DNA of 64,000 nt from NCBI RefSeq assembly GCF_009363655.1, contig NZ_CP045393.1, positions 1,612,001 to 1,676,000 on the forward strand, given 5' to 3'. Position numbers and translations under genes: made by a program. Positions within the stretch are counted from its first letter, which is position 1. Each line of letters starts with the position of its first letter. This DNA comes from Roseovarius sp. THAF27 (GTDB lineage Bacteria > Pseudomonadota > Alphaproteobacteria > Rhodobacterales > Rhodobacteraceae). Shown here one piece after another: positions 34,655 through 42,879 of the stretch. The notes under the pieces were generated by a model, which saw only the letters and a program-made list of their open reading frames with translations, had not been told where the DNA came from and made no database searches.

Positions 34655-34956
34655 CAGTTTACCTCGGCTTGTTTGCCATGGTCATAGTTGGACGGGCCGG
34701 TGCGGCGGAATTCCTCGCGGAAATGCGTCGGCTGCGGGCCGTTGTCAGAGGGCTTGGCATCGGCCAGATAGGGCCCGACGACCAGTTCGGGCTGGCCTTC
34801 GGCCTGCGCCAGCCGCAGCTTGGCGAGCGCCTCGTCGCTGATCAGTTCAGCCTCGGAAAGGTGCCGCGACCAGCGGTCATCGGCAGTTTGATAGACGACG
34901 TCGCCTTCGAGCAACGCATTGGCGGTGACGACCTTGGGCGTAAATTCTCTGGGCAT
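34654..34956 (-). CDS. DUF2849 protein
   Basis: A 100-aa protein (PKVVTANALLEGDVVYQTADDRWSRHLSEAELISDEALAKLRLAQAE) with the DUF2849 pattern. The family is short, cytoplasmic and almost always between cysG and cysI in alphaproteobacteria. It shares one-base TGATG junctions with both neighbours, so its expression is tightly coupled to siroheme synthesis and sulfite reduction. Function unknown. Confidence 0.85.
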   Translation of the reverse strand: MPREFTPKVVTANALLEGDVVYQTADDRWSRHLSEAELISDEALAKLRLAQAEGQPELVVGPYLADAKPSDNGPQPTHFREEFRRTGPSNYDHGKQAEVN

Positions 34957-36350
34957 CAGGCGAACTCCTGGGTCGAGAGGGAAAGACTTGCCTCGGCGGC
35001 ACGCGGTGCCAGGCCGATGAAGGTAAGGGCGGGGCCGTCGAGATCGGCGGCTTCCAGATCCTGCGCCATGCGGGCCACGGTGGTGGCGACGATGCGCTGT
35101 TCCGGGCGCGAGGCGTTCTCGACGATGCTGACAGGGGTGGCGCGGTCGGCGCCATGCATCAGCAGGCGGCCCTGGATGAAGCGGCTGGATTTCTTGCCCA
35201 TGTAGATCGCGGCCACCTCGCCGGGTTGGGCCAGCGTGGCCCAGTCCTGCTCGGCATAGCCTTTCATGTCATGGCCGGTGACGAAACGCACCGCGGCATT
35301 GCGCTGGCGCTTGGTCAGGCTTTGGCCGATGGCGGCCACACCGGCAGAGGCGGCGGTGATCCCGGGCACGATGTGCCAGCCGATCCCGGCGGCATCGACC
35401 GCGTCGATTTCTTCGTCGAGGCGGCCGAAGACGGTCGGATCGCCACCTTTCAGGCGCACCACCTGCGCGCCGGTTGCGGCGTGTTCGACGATCAGCGCGT
35501 TGATATCCTCCTGCGACATCGACGGGCCAAAGCCGGTTTTGCCGGCGTCGATCAGCGTCGCTTCGCGGCGGGCAAGTTCAAGGATTTCGGGCGTGACAAG
35601 CCGGTCGTGGATCACCACGTCGGCGGCGTCGAGCGCCTTGCGGGCCTTGAGGGTCAGCAGCTCCGGGTCACCGGGGCCGGCGCCGACGAAGGCCACATAA
35701 CCCTTACGCTCTTCGGCCTTCACATGTTTGTCCAGAAGGGCGGGCAGGGCGTTGGTGACGGCCTCTTCGCCGCCTTCATCCATCGCACGCGGGCCGGTGC
35801 CGAAGTAATACTCCGACCAGAAGTCGCGGCGTTTGCGGCCCATGGGCAGTACCTCGACCGCCTTGCGGAACGCCTTGCCGATCCGGGCGAGAGTGCCCAG
35901 CGTGGCGGGCAGGCGCTCTTCCAGATCGGCCTTGATCGCGCGGGCCAGAACGGGGGCCGCGCCCTCGGTGCCGATGGCGACGGTCACCGGGTCACGATCC
36001 ACGATCGCGGGCGTGATGAAGGCGCTGTCCTGCAGGTTGTCGACGATATTCACCAGCGCGCCATCGGCGCGGGCGATGGCGGAGGTGCGGGCATCCTCGG
36101 CCTCGTCCTCGTCCGCGGCGTAGAACAGAACGGCGCAGGTCGTGTCGCCCGGCTCCATCGCGCGACGCACGAGGCGCAGCTTGCCGGCTACGTGCCAGTC
36201 TTCGATCTCTTGCGCGGGAGACGGGGTGAACACCGTCAGGTGCGCTTCGGTCTTCAGCAGCAGGCGCAGCTTGGCCAGGGCCGCGTCGCCGCCTCCGGAC
36301 AGTACGACGCGACGGCCCTCGAGCGCGACGAAGATGGGAAAATGTTTCAC
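34956..36350 (-). CDS. cysG: Siroheme synthase, multifunctional
   Basis: Makes siroheme for CysI from uroporphyrinogen III. The 464-aa protein joins a precorrin-2 dehydrogenase/ferrochelatase half (PIFVALEGRRVVLSGGGDAALAKLRLLL, residues 1-210) with a uroporphyrinogen methyltransferase half (YVAFVGAGPGDPELLTLKARKAL, VVRLKGGDPTVFGR). First gene of the cysG-DUF2849-cysI-cysH-DUF934 operon. It is divergent from an Lrp-type gene across a 146-bp AT-richer gap containing TAGAAAATATTCC-like sequence, a plausible control region. Confidence 0.92.
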   Translation of the reverse strand: MKHFPIFVALEGRRVVLSGGGDAALAKLRLLLKTEAHLTVFTPSPAQEIEDWHVAGKLRLVRRAMEPGDTTCAVLFYAADEDEAEDARTSAIARADGALVNIVDNLQDSAFITPAIVDRDPVTVAIGTEGAAPVLARAIKADLEERLPATLGTLARIGKAFRKAVEVLPMGRKRRDFWSEYYFGTGPRAMDEGGEEAVTNALPALLDKHVKAEERKGYVAFVGAGPGDPELLTLKARKALDAADVVIHDRLVTPEILELARREATLIDAGKTGFGPSMSQEDINALIVEHAATGAQVVRLKGGDPTVFGRLDEEIDAVDAAGIGWHIVPGITAASAGVAAIGQSLTKRQRNAAVRFVTGHDMKGYAEQDWATLAQPGEVAAIYMGKKSSRFIQGRLLMHGADRATPVSIVENASRPEQRIVATTVARMAQDLEAADLDGPALTFIGLAPRAAEASLSLSTQEFA

Positions 36351-36496
36351 GGGGGCTTGCCTCCGGCTGCGATTGACTTGCCCTTAGATATAGAAAATAT
36401 TCCCGGTATTGCGCCACTGGTCGGCGCGAATAAGGACATGCGTTCCAAAATGCTTTCAGCGGACAGGGCGTGTTCCGGGAAAAGGGAAATTGTGGA

Positions 36497-36958
36497 ATGA
36501 GTGTTCGCCTTGACGAACTGGATCGGAAAATCCTCTTGGAACTGCAAAAGGACGGCGGGCAGTCGCTGGACGATATCGCCAAATCCGTGGGCAGTTCGAA
36601 GACGCCGGTGTGGAACCGGATTCGCAAGATGCGGGAAGGCGGTGTGATCCGCCAGCAGACTTTTCTGCTGGATCCAGAAGCCTTGGGACTGGAGGCCTGT
36701 TTCTTTGTCCTGATCCGCACGTCAGAGCACGACAAGGAGTGGCAGGACAGGTTTTTGAATGCGCTGAGAACCCGGCCCGAGGTGATGGAGGCGCACCGGC
36801 TGGCGGGCGATATCGACTATATCCTGAAGGTCGTGGTCAGCAACGCGCGGGCCTACGACACCTTTTACCAGGCGCTGATTTCAGAGGTGAAAGTGCACAA
36901 CGTGACCGCGCTCTTGTCGATGGAAGAGATCAAATCGACGACGATGTTGCCGGTCTAG
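36497..36958 (+). CDS. Lrp/AsnC-family transcriptional regulator
   Basis: A 153-aa regulator with the AsnC winged helix (LDRKILLELQKDGGQSLDDIAKSVGSSKTPVWNRIRKMREGGVI) and the RAM ligand-binding domain (LAGDIDYILKVVVSNARAYDTFYQALI). It is divergent from the cysteine operon, so it probably controls cysG and the downstream genes in answer to a sulfur amino acid or other amino acid. That role is inferred from position. Start chosen at ATG 36497; an in-frame ATG at 36470 is less typical. Confidence 0.88.
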   Translation: MSVRLDELDRKILLELQKDGGQSLDDIAKSVGSSKTPVWNRIRKMREGGVIRQQTFLLDPEALGLEACFFVLIRTSEHDKEWQDRFLNALRTRPEVMEAHRLAGDIDYILKVVVSNARAYDTFYQALISEVKVHNVTALLSMEEIKSTTMLPV

Positions 36959-36962
36959 CCGA

Positions 36963-37715
36963 TCATGTCGATTGCTCCAGCGCCTTGATAATGGGCGAGA
37001 AATCCGCGGCCTTGAGGCTTGCGCCGCCGACGAGGGCGCCATCGACATTGTCGGTGGCGAAAATCTCGGCGGCGTTGTCGGGTTTCACCGATCCGCCGTA
37101 GAGCAGGGGGATCGCACCGCCTTCCTCTGCGCCGAAGCGGCGGATCATGTCGGCGCGGATGAAATCGTGAACCTCGTCGATCTGGTCGGTCGTGGGAATC
37201 CTGCCGGTGCCGATGGCCCAGATCGGCTCGTAGGCGATCACCGTATTGGCCGCGGTGCAGGCATCGGGCAGGGACGCGGCGAGCTGGCCGCCGATGATTT
37301 CGAGCGTGCTGGCCGACTCGCGCTGCGCCAGCGACTCGCCCACGCAGACGATGGCGACCAGCCCGGCGGCGTGGACCGCGCGGATCTTGGCGTTGACGGC
37401 GTCACTGCTTTCGCCGTGATCTTCGCGCCGTTCGGAATGTCCGAGGATGACGCTGGTGGCGCCGGCGTCGGCCAGCATCTGGGCAGAGATATCGCCGGTA
37501 TGGGCGCCACTGACCTGCGCGTGACAATCCTGTCCGCCGATCTGAACGGACGCGTCCGCCATAAGCGCCGCAGCCGGATGTATCAGCGTGGCGGGCGGGC
37601 AGATGAGAATGTCCACGGACGGATCGGGATGCGCCTGTGCGAGAGCGGACAATTCCTGCAAGGCACCGCGCGTGCCGTTCATCTTCCAGTTACCAGCCGC
37701 CAGCTTACGCGCCAT
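36963..37715 (-). CDS. tpiA: Triosephosphate isomerase
   Basis: Interconverts dihydroxyacetone phosphate and glyceraldehyde 3-phosphate. The 250-aa TIM barrel has AAGNWKMNG (catalytic Lys), GHSERR (electrophilic His), [11 protein letters not shown] (catalytic Glu and loop 6) and [11 protein letters not shown] (phosphate site). It converges with the Lrp gene with a 4-bp gap between stops. Two tpi paralogues exist in many Rhodobacteraceae; only this one is in view. Confidence 0.95.
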   Translation of the reverse strand: MARKLAAGNWKMNGTRGALQELSALAQAHPDPSVDILICPPATLIHPAAALMADASVQIGGQDCHAQVSGAHTGDISAQMLADAGATSVILGHSERREDHGESSDAVNAKIRAVHAAGLVAIVCVGESLAQRESASTLEIIGGQLAASLPDACTAANTVIAYEPIWAIGTGRIPTTDQIDEVHDFIRADMIRRFGAEEGGAIPLLYGGSVKPDNAAEIFATDNVDGALVGGASLKAADFSPIIKALEQST

Positions 37716-37774
37716 TCCTTACCTCCCGGTTAATTGACCGGAGTGGTAGCGGCTCGAGCCGGGCTGGGCAACGG

Positions 37775-38125
37775 CTACATGCCTTCGAACTTGATCGACT
37801 CGCCGCAGCCGCACGCCTCGGTGACGTTGGGATTGTTGAAGACGAAGCCCGATTCCAGAAGCGAGGTCTGGTAGTCGATCTCGGTCCCGAAAAGGAACAT
37901 CTGCGCCATGGGGGCGATCATCACGCGCGCACCATCCTGCTCGACCACCTCGTCGTTGGGGTCGACCTCGGTCACGTAGTCCATGGTGTATTCCATGCCC
38001 GCGCAGCCGCCTTTCTTGACGCCGATGCGCAGGCCCTGGTGGCCGTCCTTGTCCATCAGGCGGGCAATCATCGACGCCGCTTTGGGGGTCATGGTGACCG
38101 CCTGCTTGCCTGGAATTCCGAACAT
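37775..38125 (-). CDS. HesB/IscA-family iron-sulfur assembly protein
   Basis: A 116-aa A-type carrier with the three cysteines of the family: GGCAGMEY and the C-terminal ACGCGES. It passes clusters to apo-proteins in the SUF/ISC system. It carries a short N-terminal MFGIPGKQAVTMTPKAA. Closest by motif to SufA/IscA. The SUF-associated SufT-like gene is 1.4 kb away on the same strand, separated by the DUF3307/SatD-like pair. Confidence 0.9.
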   Translation of the reverse strand: MFGIPGKQAVTMTPKAASMIARLMDKDGHQGLRIGVKKGGCAGMEYTMDYVTEVDPNDEVVEQDGARVMIAPMAQMFLFGTEIDYQTSLLESGFVFNNPNVTEACGCGESIKFEGM

Positions 38126-38157
38126 GGTGCTGCCTTTCTCGCTGCGTTGACCTCAAT

Positions 38158-38877
38158 CTAAGCAAGCCACCGGGCAATCTCAAGCGGCGGCAGCAATTCC
38201 ATCCAGGCGCGGGTGGTCTCGGCCACGAGGAACGCCCATGCAAAGGAGGCCAGCGTGCCGATGATCACGTATTCCGCCGTTTTCTGATCCCGCGCGGCGG
38301 TGCCGAAGCGCAGGATGGACTTGGCCGTGATCAAAAAGCCGACGGCAAGCGGTTGATTTGCCATGACGAAAAAGAAGATTAGCCCGCGTTCGATCAGCCC
38401 GATCTGGCGGCCGCCATTGCGCAGGCCACGTTGCTGGATCAGCGTGCCATGCGAGCGCATCAACAGGCCGATGGCGTATTGTCCGGCGACCAGGGTCGCG
38501 ATCAGGCCGGAGAGAAGCGCCATCAACGGCAACAGGGTGGGCATGTCGGCCCAGGCGCCGGTGGCCCAGAGGGTGGGGGCGTGAAACGCGACGGCGACAA
38601 TCACCAGTAGGTGCAGGGCCTGATCGGCGAGAAACGCCGTCAGGCCCTTGAAATTGCCGTAGGTTTTGGCGCAGTCGATCGCGAGGTGCAGGGCGGCCAG
38701 CGCCAGAACCGGCAAAGCGTCCACCTGGCCCAGCGCGGCCATGGAGACCACCAGAACCAGCGCGCTGTGCAGAAGCATTACGCCGAAATGGCGCTTGTGG
38801 CGGTGGATCCAGTCGGTTTGCAGGACGAAATCGGCCAAGACATGAGCAAAGAGGAGGGCGGTCAGGGTTTCGATCAT
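38158..38877 (-). CDS. DUF3307 membrane protein
   Basis: A 239-aa protein with about six transmembrane helices. The start TALLFAHVLADFVLQTDWIHRHKRHFGVMLLHSALV and HLAIDCAKTY hold the conserved His/Asp residues of DUF3307, which has no known function. It overlaps the SatD-like gene by 4 bp, so the two are made together. The conserved polar residues inside membrane helices suggest a metal site or enzyme, but this is speculation. Confidence 0.8.
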   Translation of the reverse strand: MIETLTALLFAHVLADFVLQTDWIHRHKRHFGVMLLHSALVLVVSMAALGQVDALPVLALAALHLAIDCAKTYGNFKGLTAFLADQALHLLVIVAVAFHAPTLWATGAWADMPTLLPLMALLSGLIATLVAGQYAIGLLMRSHGTLIQQRGLRNGGRQIGLIERGLIFFFVMANQPLAVGFLITAKSILRFGTAARDQKTAEYVIIGTLASFAWAFLVAETTRAWMELLPPLEIARWLA

Positions 38878-39491
38878 TCCGACGTCTCCAGCAGTGTCAG
38901 GGCATCGTGCAGGGCCGGGTAACCGGCGGCGTGCAGGGCCTGGTCAATGGCCTGGCGGGAAATGCCGAGGCGGTCGGCGGCGACGCGGCGCGGCCCGGTT
39001 CCGGGGGGCAGCATCGCGGCCACGGCGCGGGCCTGGGCCTGGGTCCAGCCCTGCGCGATATGGTCGGCAAGCCGGAAGGTGGCGTCGAGCGGGCCACCGT
39101 CGGCGTGTGCCAGGAGCGTGTTGCCCGAGAGCGTTTCCAGCAGACGGCCAGACGCACTGAACGCGGGGCCGTGGGCGCTGTTGGGGTTGGCGTCAGGTCC
39201 GTCGGGGAGGGTGCCTTTGCCGGTCGCCACGGCGATGCGCGTTTGCACTGCAGGATCCAGCGCCATCAGGCTGGATTGCAGGTAAAGCGTTGATCTGAAG
39301 GTGTATTCAGCCGCATTGACCGCCAGTTGCCAGCCGTCCCCGCCGCGTCGTCCGAAGGCAATCGTGGCGCCCTGGCCCCAAGCGGAAATGTCATCTGACA
39401 GCCGGTCGAGGCAGGCCATGACATCGTCCAGGCGGTCCGCCGAAAGGGCGGAGGAGTCGACGATATCGCCGGTGAGGACGGTCCAAATCAT
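38874..39491 (-). CDS. SatD-like protein with C-terminal helix-turn-helix
   Basis: A 205-aa protein beginning MIWTVLTGDIVDSSALSADRL, the SatD-family opening, with an alpha/beta N-terminal region (to about 140) and a C-terminal HTH-like segment ADRLGISRQAIDQALHAAGYPAL. The DNA-binding end and two operator-like inverted repeats directly upstream suggest autoregulation. The ATG lies 2 bp from the first repeat and has no Shine-Dalgarno, so the mRNA may be leaderless. Function of the SatD/DUF3307 pair is unknown to me. Confidence 0.7.
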   Translation of the reverse strand: MIWTVLTGDIVDSSALSADRLDDVMACLDRLSDDISAWGQGATIAFGRRGGDGWQLAVNAAEYTFRSTLYLQSSLMALDPAVQTRIAVATGKGTLPDGPDANPNSAHGPAFSASGRLLETLSGNTLLAHADGGPLDATFRLADHIAQGWTQAQARAVAAMLPPGTGPRRVAADRLGISRQAIDQALHAAGYPALHDALTLLETSE

Positions 39492-39493
39492 AT

Positions 39494-39540
39494 GCAAGTA
39501 ATATTACTTGCTTTTGCAAAATGCAAGCGTTTTTGCTTGC
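39494..39540 (-). promoter_or_regulatory. Two 18-bp inverted repeats GCAAG-N8-CTTGC, operator pair
   Basis: Site 1 is GCAAGTAATATTACTTGC (39494-39511), perfectly palindromic. Site 2 is GCAAGCGTTTTTGCTTGC (39523-39540), with six-base arms. Both have the same 5-8-5 layout, with starts 29 bp apart. The segment is conspicuously AT-rich and contains -10-like sequence, so binding would block transcription of the SatD-like/DUF3307 operon. It also faces the 3' end of the SufT-like gene. Confidence 0.75.
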
Positions 39541-39541
39541 C

Positions 39542-39904
39542 TTACATGAACCCGAGTTCGAGCCTTGCCTCGTCGCTCATCATGTCCATGCCCCAGGGCG
39601 GCTCCCAGGTCAGATCAACATCAACCTGTTTCACACCTGCTAACGGCTCGATCGCCTCGGCGACCCAGCCGGGCATTTCGCCGGCGACGGGGCAGCCGGG
39701 CGCGGTCAGGGTCATGATGACGCTGACCTCGTTCTGGGCGGTGATGTCGATCGTGTAGATCAGCCCGAGGTCATAGATATTCACAGGGATTTCAGGGTCA
39801 TAGACCGAGCGGCACGCTTCGACGATCTGGTCGTAAAGCGGGTGATCCGTGCTGGAGGGCGCGATCAGCGGCGCGCCTTCGAGGGGTTCTGGCTGTTGGG
39901 TCAT
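39542..39904 (-). CDS. SUF-associated MIP18/DUF59 protein (SufT-like)
   Basis: A 120-aa protein with the MIP18 domain: VYDPEIPVNIYDLGLIYTI, then LTAPGCPVAGEMPGWV with the reactive Cys. The Fe-S maturation factor SufT has this architecture. Start ATG at 39904. It ends two bases from the operator pair of the next leftward operon. It is likely expressed on its own. Confidence 0.9.
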   Translation of the reverse strand: MTQQPEPLEGAPLIAPSSTDHPLYDQIVEACRSVYDPEIPVNIYDLGLIYTIDITAQNEVSVIMTLTAPGCPVAGEMPGWVAEAIEPLAGVKQVDVDLTWEPPWGMDMMSDEARLELGFM

Positions 39905-40020
39905 GTCACGTCCTGTGCCGTTATCCGACTGAATATATAAGGATATGAGAGCGCCGCGTCCAGAGGGGGTGCGGTGGATTAACGCCCGGGTTTCGGCCGG
40001 ATCGGGCGGGGGTGACATGC

Positions 40021-40048
40021 GTGCACCCCGCGTGCACCGGGTGTGCAC
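40021..40048. repeat. Three GTGCAC palindromes at 11-bp intervals
   Basis: GTGCAC occurs at 40021-40026, 40032-40037 and 40043-40048, each followed by C. The 11-bp period puts all three on one face of the helix. It lies in the 212-bp gap between the SufT-like gene and the 3' end of the RimK gene, upstream of the former. Confidence 0.5.
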
Positions 40049-40116
40049 CGCCGCGGCGCGGCATCGGGCGGCCCGAAAGGGTTAACGCGCGCCGGGTGAC
40101 GTTGCGTTCCCCGGGG

Positions 40117-41523
40117 TCACTTGCTGGTGCGTCGCCGCCGCACGGGTTCGGGGCGCACGCGGGCCTCGATATCGTCGTAGAGCATCCCGACGATGTTCTT
40201 GCCGGTGGAATTTTCGATCCCCTCCATGCCGGGCGAGGAGTTGACCTCGAGCACCTTGGGCCCCGCCTCGGCCCGTAGAAGGTCGACGCCCGCCAGCCCC
40301 AGGCCGAAGGCGCGGGCGGCGCGCAGGGCGGTTTCGCGCTCGGTCTTGGTGATGCGCACAGACTTGGCCGAACCGCCGCGGTGCAGGTTGGAGCGGAAAT
40401 CGCCCTCGGCGCCCGTGCGTTTCATCGAGGCCACGACCTTGCCGCCGATCACGAGACAGCGGATATCCTCGCCCGCGGCCTCCTTGACGAAATCCTGCAC
40501 GAGGAAGTTGGCCTTGAGGCCGCGGAAGGCGTCGATCACGGACTCGGCGGCCTTCTTGGTTTCGGCCAGCACGACGCCCTTGCCTTGGGTCGATTCCAGC
40601 AGCTTGACGATCAGGGGCGCGGTGCCGACGAGGCCGATGAGGTTGCCGGTGTCCTGCGGCGAGGCGGCGAAGGCGGTGTTGGGCATACCCACCTTGGCGC
40701 GGGCCATAAGCTGATGCGCATAGAGCTTGTCGCGGCTGGACGAGATACCGGCCGAAGGGTTCACGCAATAGGTGCCGATGGTTTCGAACTGGCGGACCAC
40801 GGCGGCGCCGTAGGACGTGATCGAGGCGCCGATGCGCGGGATCACGGCATCGTAGCGGGGCAGGCGCTTGCCGTCGTAATGCACCTCGGGCGCCAGCGTG
40901 TTGATCGCCATGTAGCAACGGGTGGTGTTGATCACCTCGACGGAATGGCCGCGCTTCTCGCCTTCCTCGACGAGGCGGCGGGTGGAGTAGTTGTCCTCGC
41001 GCGAGAGCACCGCGATGCGCAAGGAGCGGTTGGGCTGAGCCTCGCGCATCTTCTTGGTGTGGTAGACGTCGTAGTTGAGCTCGGGCTGAAGAAAGCGGTC
41101 GGTGGCGACGATCGAGATGTGGTCCTTGAGCGCGGTGCGGCCCAGGAGCATCCGGCTGTTCATGGTGGAGCGGTTGGTCAGCGTGATCTCGATCGGCCAG
41201 GACTGGCCCGCGACCTCGAGCTTGCTTTCGATGACGTAGCGCAGTTCCTTCTCGCCGTTCGAGGACGCGACCTCGCGCCGGTCGACGATGGGGGCCGAGC
41301 AGGGGATCACGAGGTCGTCGCGGCCCGGGATCGGGTGCACGGTGAACCGGACCTTGGGTTTCGAGGACGGCCCGAAGGTTTCGATGTCGAAGGCGTGGAG
41401 CGCCGAGGTGCGCGCGCCGGTATCGACCTTGGCCCGCAACGCCGGCACGCCCAGTCCGGGCAGGGAAATCCATTCTTCCCAGCCAAAGTTCAGGATCTCG
41501 GGGCTGTCGGCGGATGCTGTCAT
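40117..41523 (-). CDS. RimB-RimK fusion: retropepsin-like protease plus glutamate ligase
   Basis: A 468-aa protein. Residues 1-145 form a RimB-type domain (PF05618): [18 protein letters not shown] with the retropepsin-like DTGA. From about 155 on it is a RimK ATP-grasp ligase: [53 protein letters not shown] and [15 protein letters not shown]. RimK adds glutamates to ribosomal protein S6 and RimB trims them, so opposing activities sit in one chain. Start at 41523 has AAAGG upstream; ATG 41586 is an alternative. Confidence 0.88.
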   Translation of the reverse strand: MTASADSPEILNFGWEEWISLPGLGVPALRAKVDTGARTSALHAFDIETFGPSSKPKVRFTVHPIPGRDDLVIPCSAPIVDRREVASSNGEKELRYVIESKLEVAGQSWPIEITLTNRSTMNSRMLLGRTALKDHISIVATDRFLQPELNYDVYHTKKMREAQPNRSLRIAVLSREDNYSTRRLVEEGEKRGHSVEVINTTRCYMAINTLAPEVHYDGKRLPRYDAVIPRIGASITSYGAAVVRQFETIGTYCVNPSAGISSSRDKLYAHQLMARAKVGMPNTAFAASPQDTGNLIGLVGTAPLIVKLLESTQGKGVVLAETKKAAESVIDAFRGLKANFLVQDFVKEAAGEDIRCLVIGGKVVASMKRTGAEGDFRSNLHRGGSAKSVRITKTERETALRAARAFGLGLAGVDLLRAEAGPKVLEVNSSPGMEGIENSTGKNIVGMLYDDIEARVRPEPVRRRRTSK

Positions 41524-41636
41524 GGGGTGGCCTTTTGATTGTGGATCGGTCGACGGTGGAACTGCAAGTTTCACCACGTAATCCATGTCGGCACAAGGTT
41601 ACGCTGGGATGACGGTCGCGGGCGCGGCGCGTGAAG

Positions 41637-41909
41637 CTACTTGTTGATGTCTTCGTCGAAGTAGCGGGTCTGGTCGTCGGGCGCACGAAAGAGGCGGCGC
41701 AGTACCAGCCATGCGACGAGCGAGACGCCGGCGAAGAGAGCGACGAGAGTGGGGGCCGCGAACGGCCCGAGCAGAGCCACCAGCAGGGCCATGACCGCGG
41801 CGCCCACGGCAATGCCGAGGAAGATGTAGCCCGGCATCAGCAGTTCGAGGATGGCGATGGCCAGCGCGGCGCAGAGCCAGACCCACCAGTGCGACAGCAG
41901 GTCGATCAT
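41637..41909 (-). CDS. NfeD-family membrane protein
   Basis: A 90-aa protein with three transmembrane segments (HWWVWLCAALAIAILELLMPGYIFLG and following) and a short charged tail. This is the NfeD short form (YbbK-partner type) that lacks most of the soluble OB-fold domain. It shares a 4-bp ATGA overlap with the stomatin-like gene. NfeD/stomatin pairs act together in membrane microdomains and membrane protein quality control. Confidence 0.85.
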   Translation of the reverse strand: MIDLLSHWWVWLCAALAIAILELLMPGYIFLGIAVGAAVMALLVALLGPFAAPTLVALFAGVSLVAWLVLRRLFRAPDDQTRYFDEDINK

Positions 41910-42796
41910 GGCTTGCCCTTCAGCATGGTGAAGGCATTGGCGAAGGCCTCGACCGCGTGGGCGGGGACGATCACGGTCTGCGACGACGGCCCCTGGCCCA
42001 GGGCGTTGAGCGCCTCGACCTGTTTCAGGGCGACCTGGTATTGCGCGGCTTCCAGCCCGTTATCGGCGATGGCGCGGGCCACGACGCCGGTGGCATAGGC
42101 CTCGGCGTCGGCCTGGATCCGGCGGGCCTCGGCGGTTTTCTCGGCGGCGTAGAGATCGGCGTCGGCGGCCAGTTCGACGGCGCGTTTCTTGCCCTCGGCC
42201 TCGGTCACCTGGGCGCGGCGGGCGCGTTCGGCGTTGAGCTGTTGCAGCATGGCTTCGCGGGTGGCCTGGTCGAGATTGACGTCGAGGATCTCGGCGCGGG
42301 TGACCTCGATCCCCCAGTTGTCGACGGCGTCCTCGACATGCTGCTTGATCGTGTCGATCAGTTGCGAGCGGTTGGCCTGCACGTCGTCGAGATCCATCTT
42401 GCCGATCTCGGCCCGCACGATCCCGGCCACGGTGGTGGCGATGGCAGCGTCCACGTCGCGGATGCGGTAGACGGTCTTTTCCGGGTTGGTGATGCGGTAG
42501 AAGACGGAGGTTTCGACCTCGACCAGCACGTTGTCGCGGGTGATGGCGTCCTGGCTGGCATTGGGCAGCTGGCGTTCGAGGATCGAGACGCGGTGCCGGA
42601 TCTTGTCGAGGAAGGGCACGATGAAGTTGATCCCCGGCCCCAGCACCGAGCGCAGGCGGCCGAAGCGTTCGACCACGTGCTGTTCGGATTGCGGCACGAT
42701 CTTCACGCCCTTGAAGATCACGAGGAACAGCAGCAGGGCGAGCAGGATGTAGGACAGGTTGGAAGAGAGCAGGTCGATAATCTGGTCTTCGGTCAT
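41906..42796 (-). CDS. SPFH/stomatin-like membrane scaffold protein (QmcA type)
   Basis: A 296-aa protein with one N-terminal membrane helix (ILLALLLFLVIFKGVKIVPQ), an SPFH domain (VVERFGRLRSVLGPGINFIVPFLDKIRHRVSILERQLP) and a long C-terminal coiled coil (AERARRAQVTEAEGKKRAVELAADADLYAAEKTAEARRIQADAEAYA). It forms oligomeric cages around membrane proteases such as FtsH. It precedes NfeD in a two-gene operon. Confidence 0.92.
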   Translation of the reverse strand: MTEDQIIDLLSSNLSYILLALLLFLVIFKGVKIVPQSEQHVVERFGRLRSVLGPGINFIVPFLDKIRHRVSILERQLPNASQDAITRDNVLVEVETSVFYRITNPEKTVYRIRDVDAAIATTVAGIVRAEIGKMDLDDVQANRSQLIDTIKQHVEDAVDNWGIEVTRAEILDVNLDQATREAMLQQLNAERARRAQVTEAEGKKRAVELAADADLYAAEKTAEARRIQADAEAYATGVVARAIADNGLEAAQYQVALKQVEALNALGQGPSSQTVIVPAHAVEAFANAFTMLKGKP

Positions 42797-42879
42797 CGGG
42801 ATCCCCGTTGAAAAGGTCCCGGCTTAATAGGGCCAGCGCGCGCGCCAATGCAAGGCTTCGATCCGTCGGGCGCGCGGGG

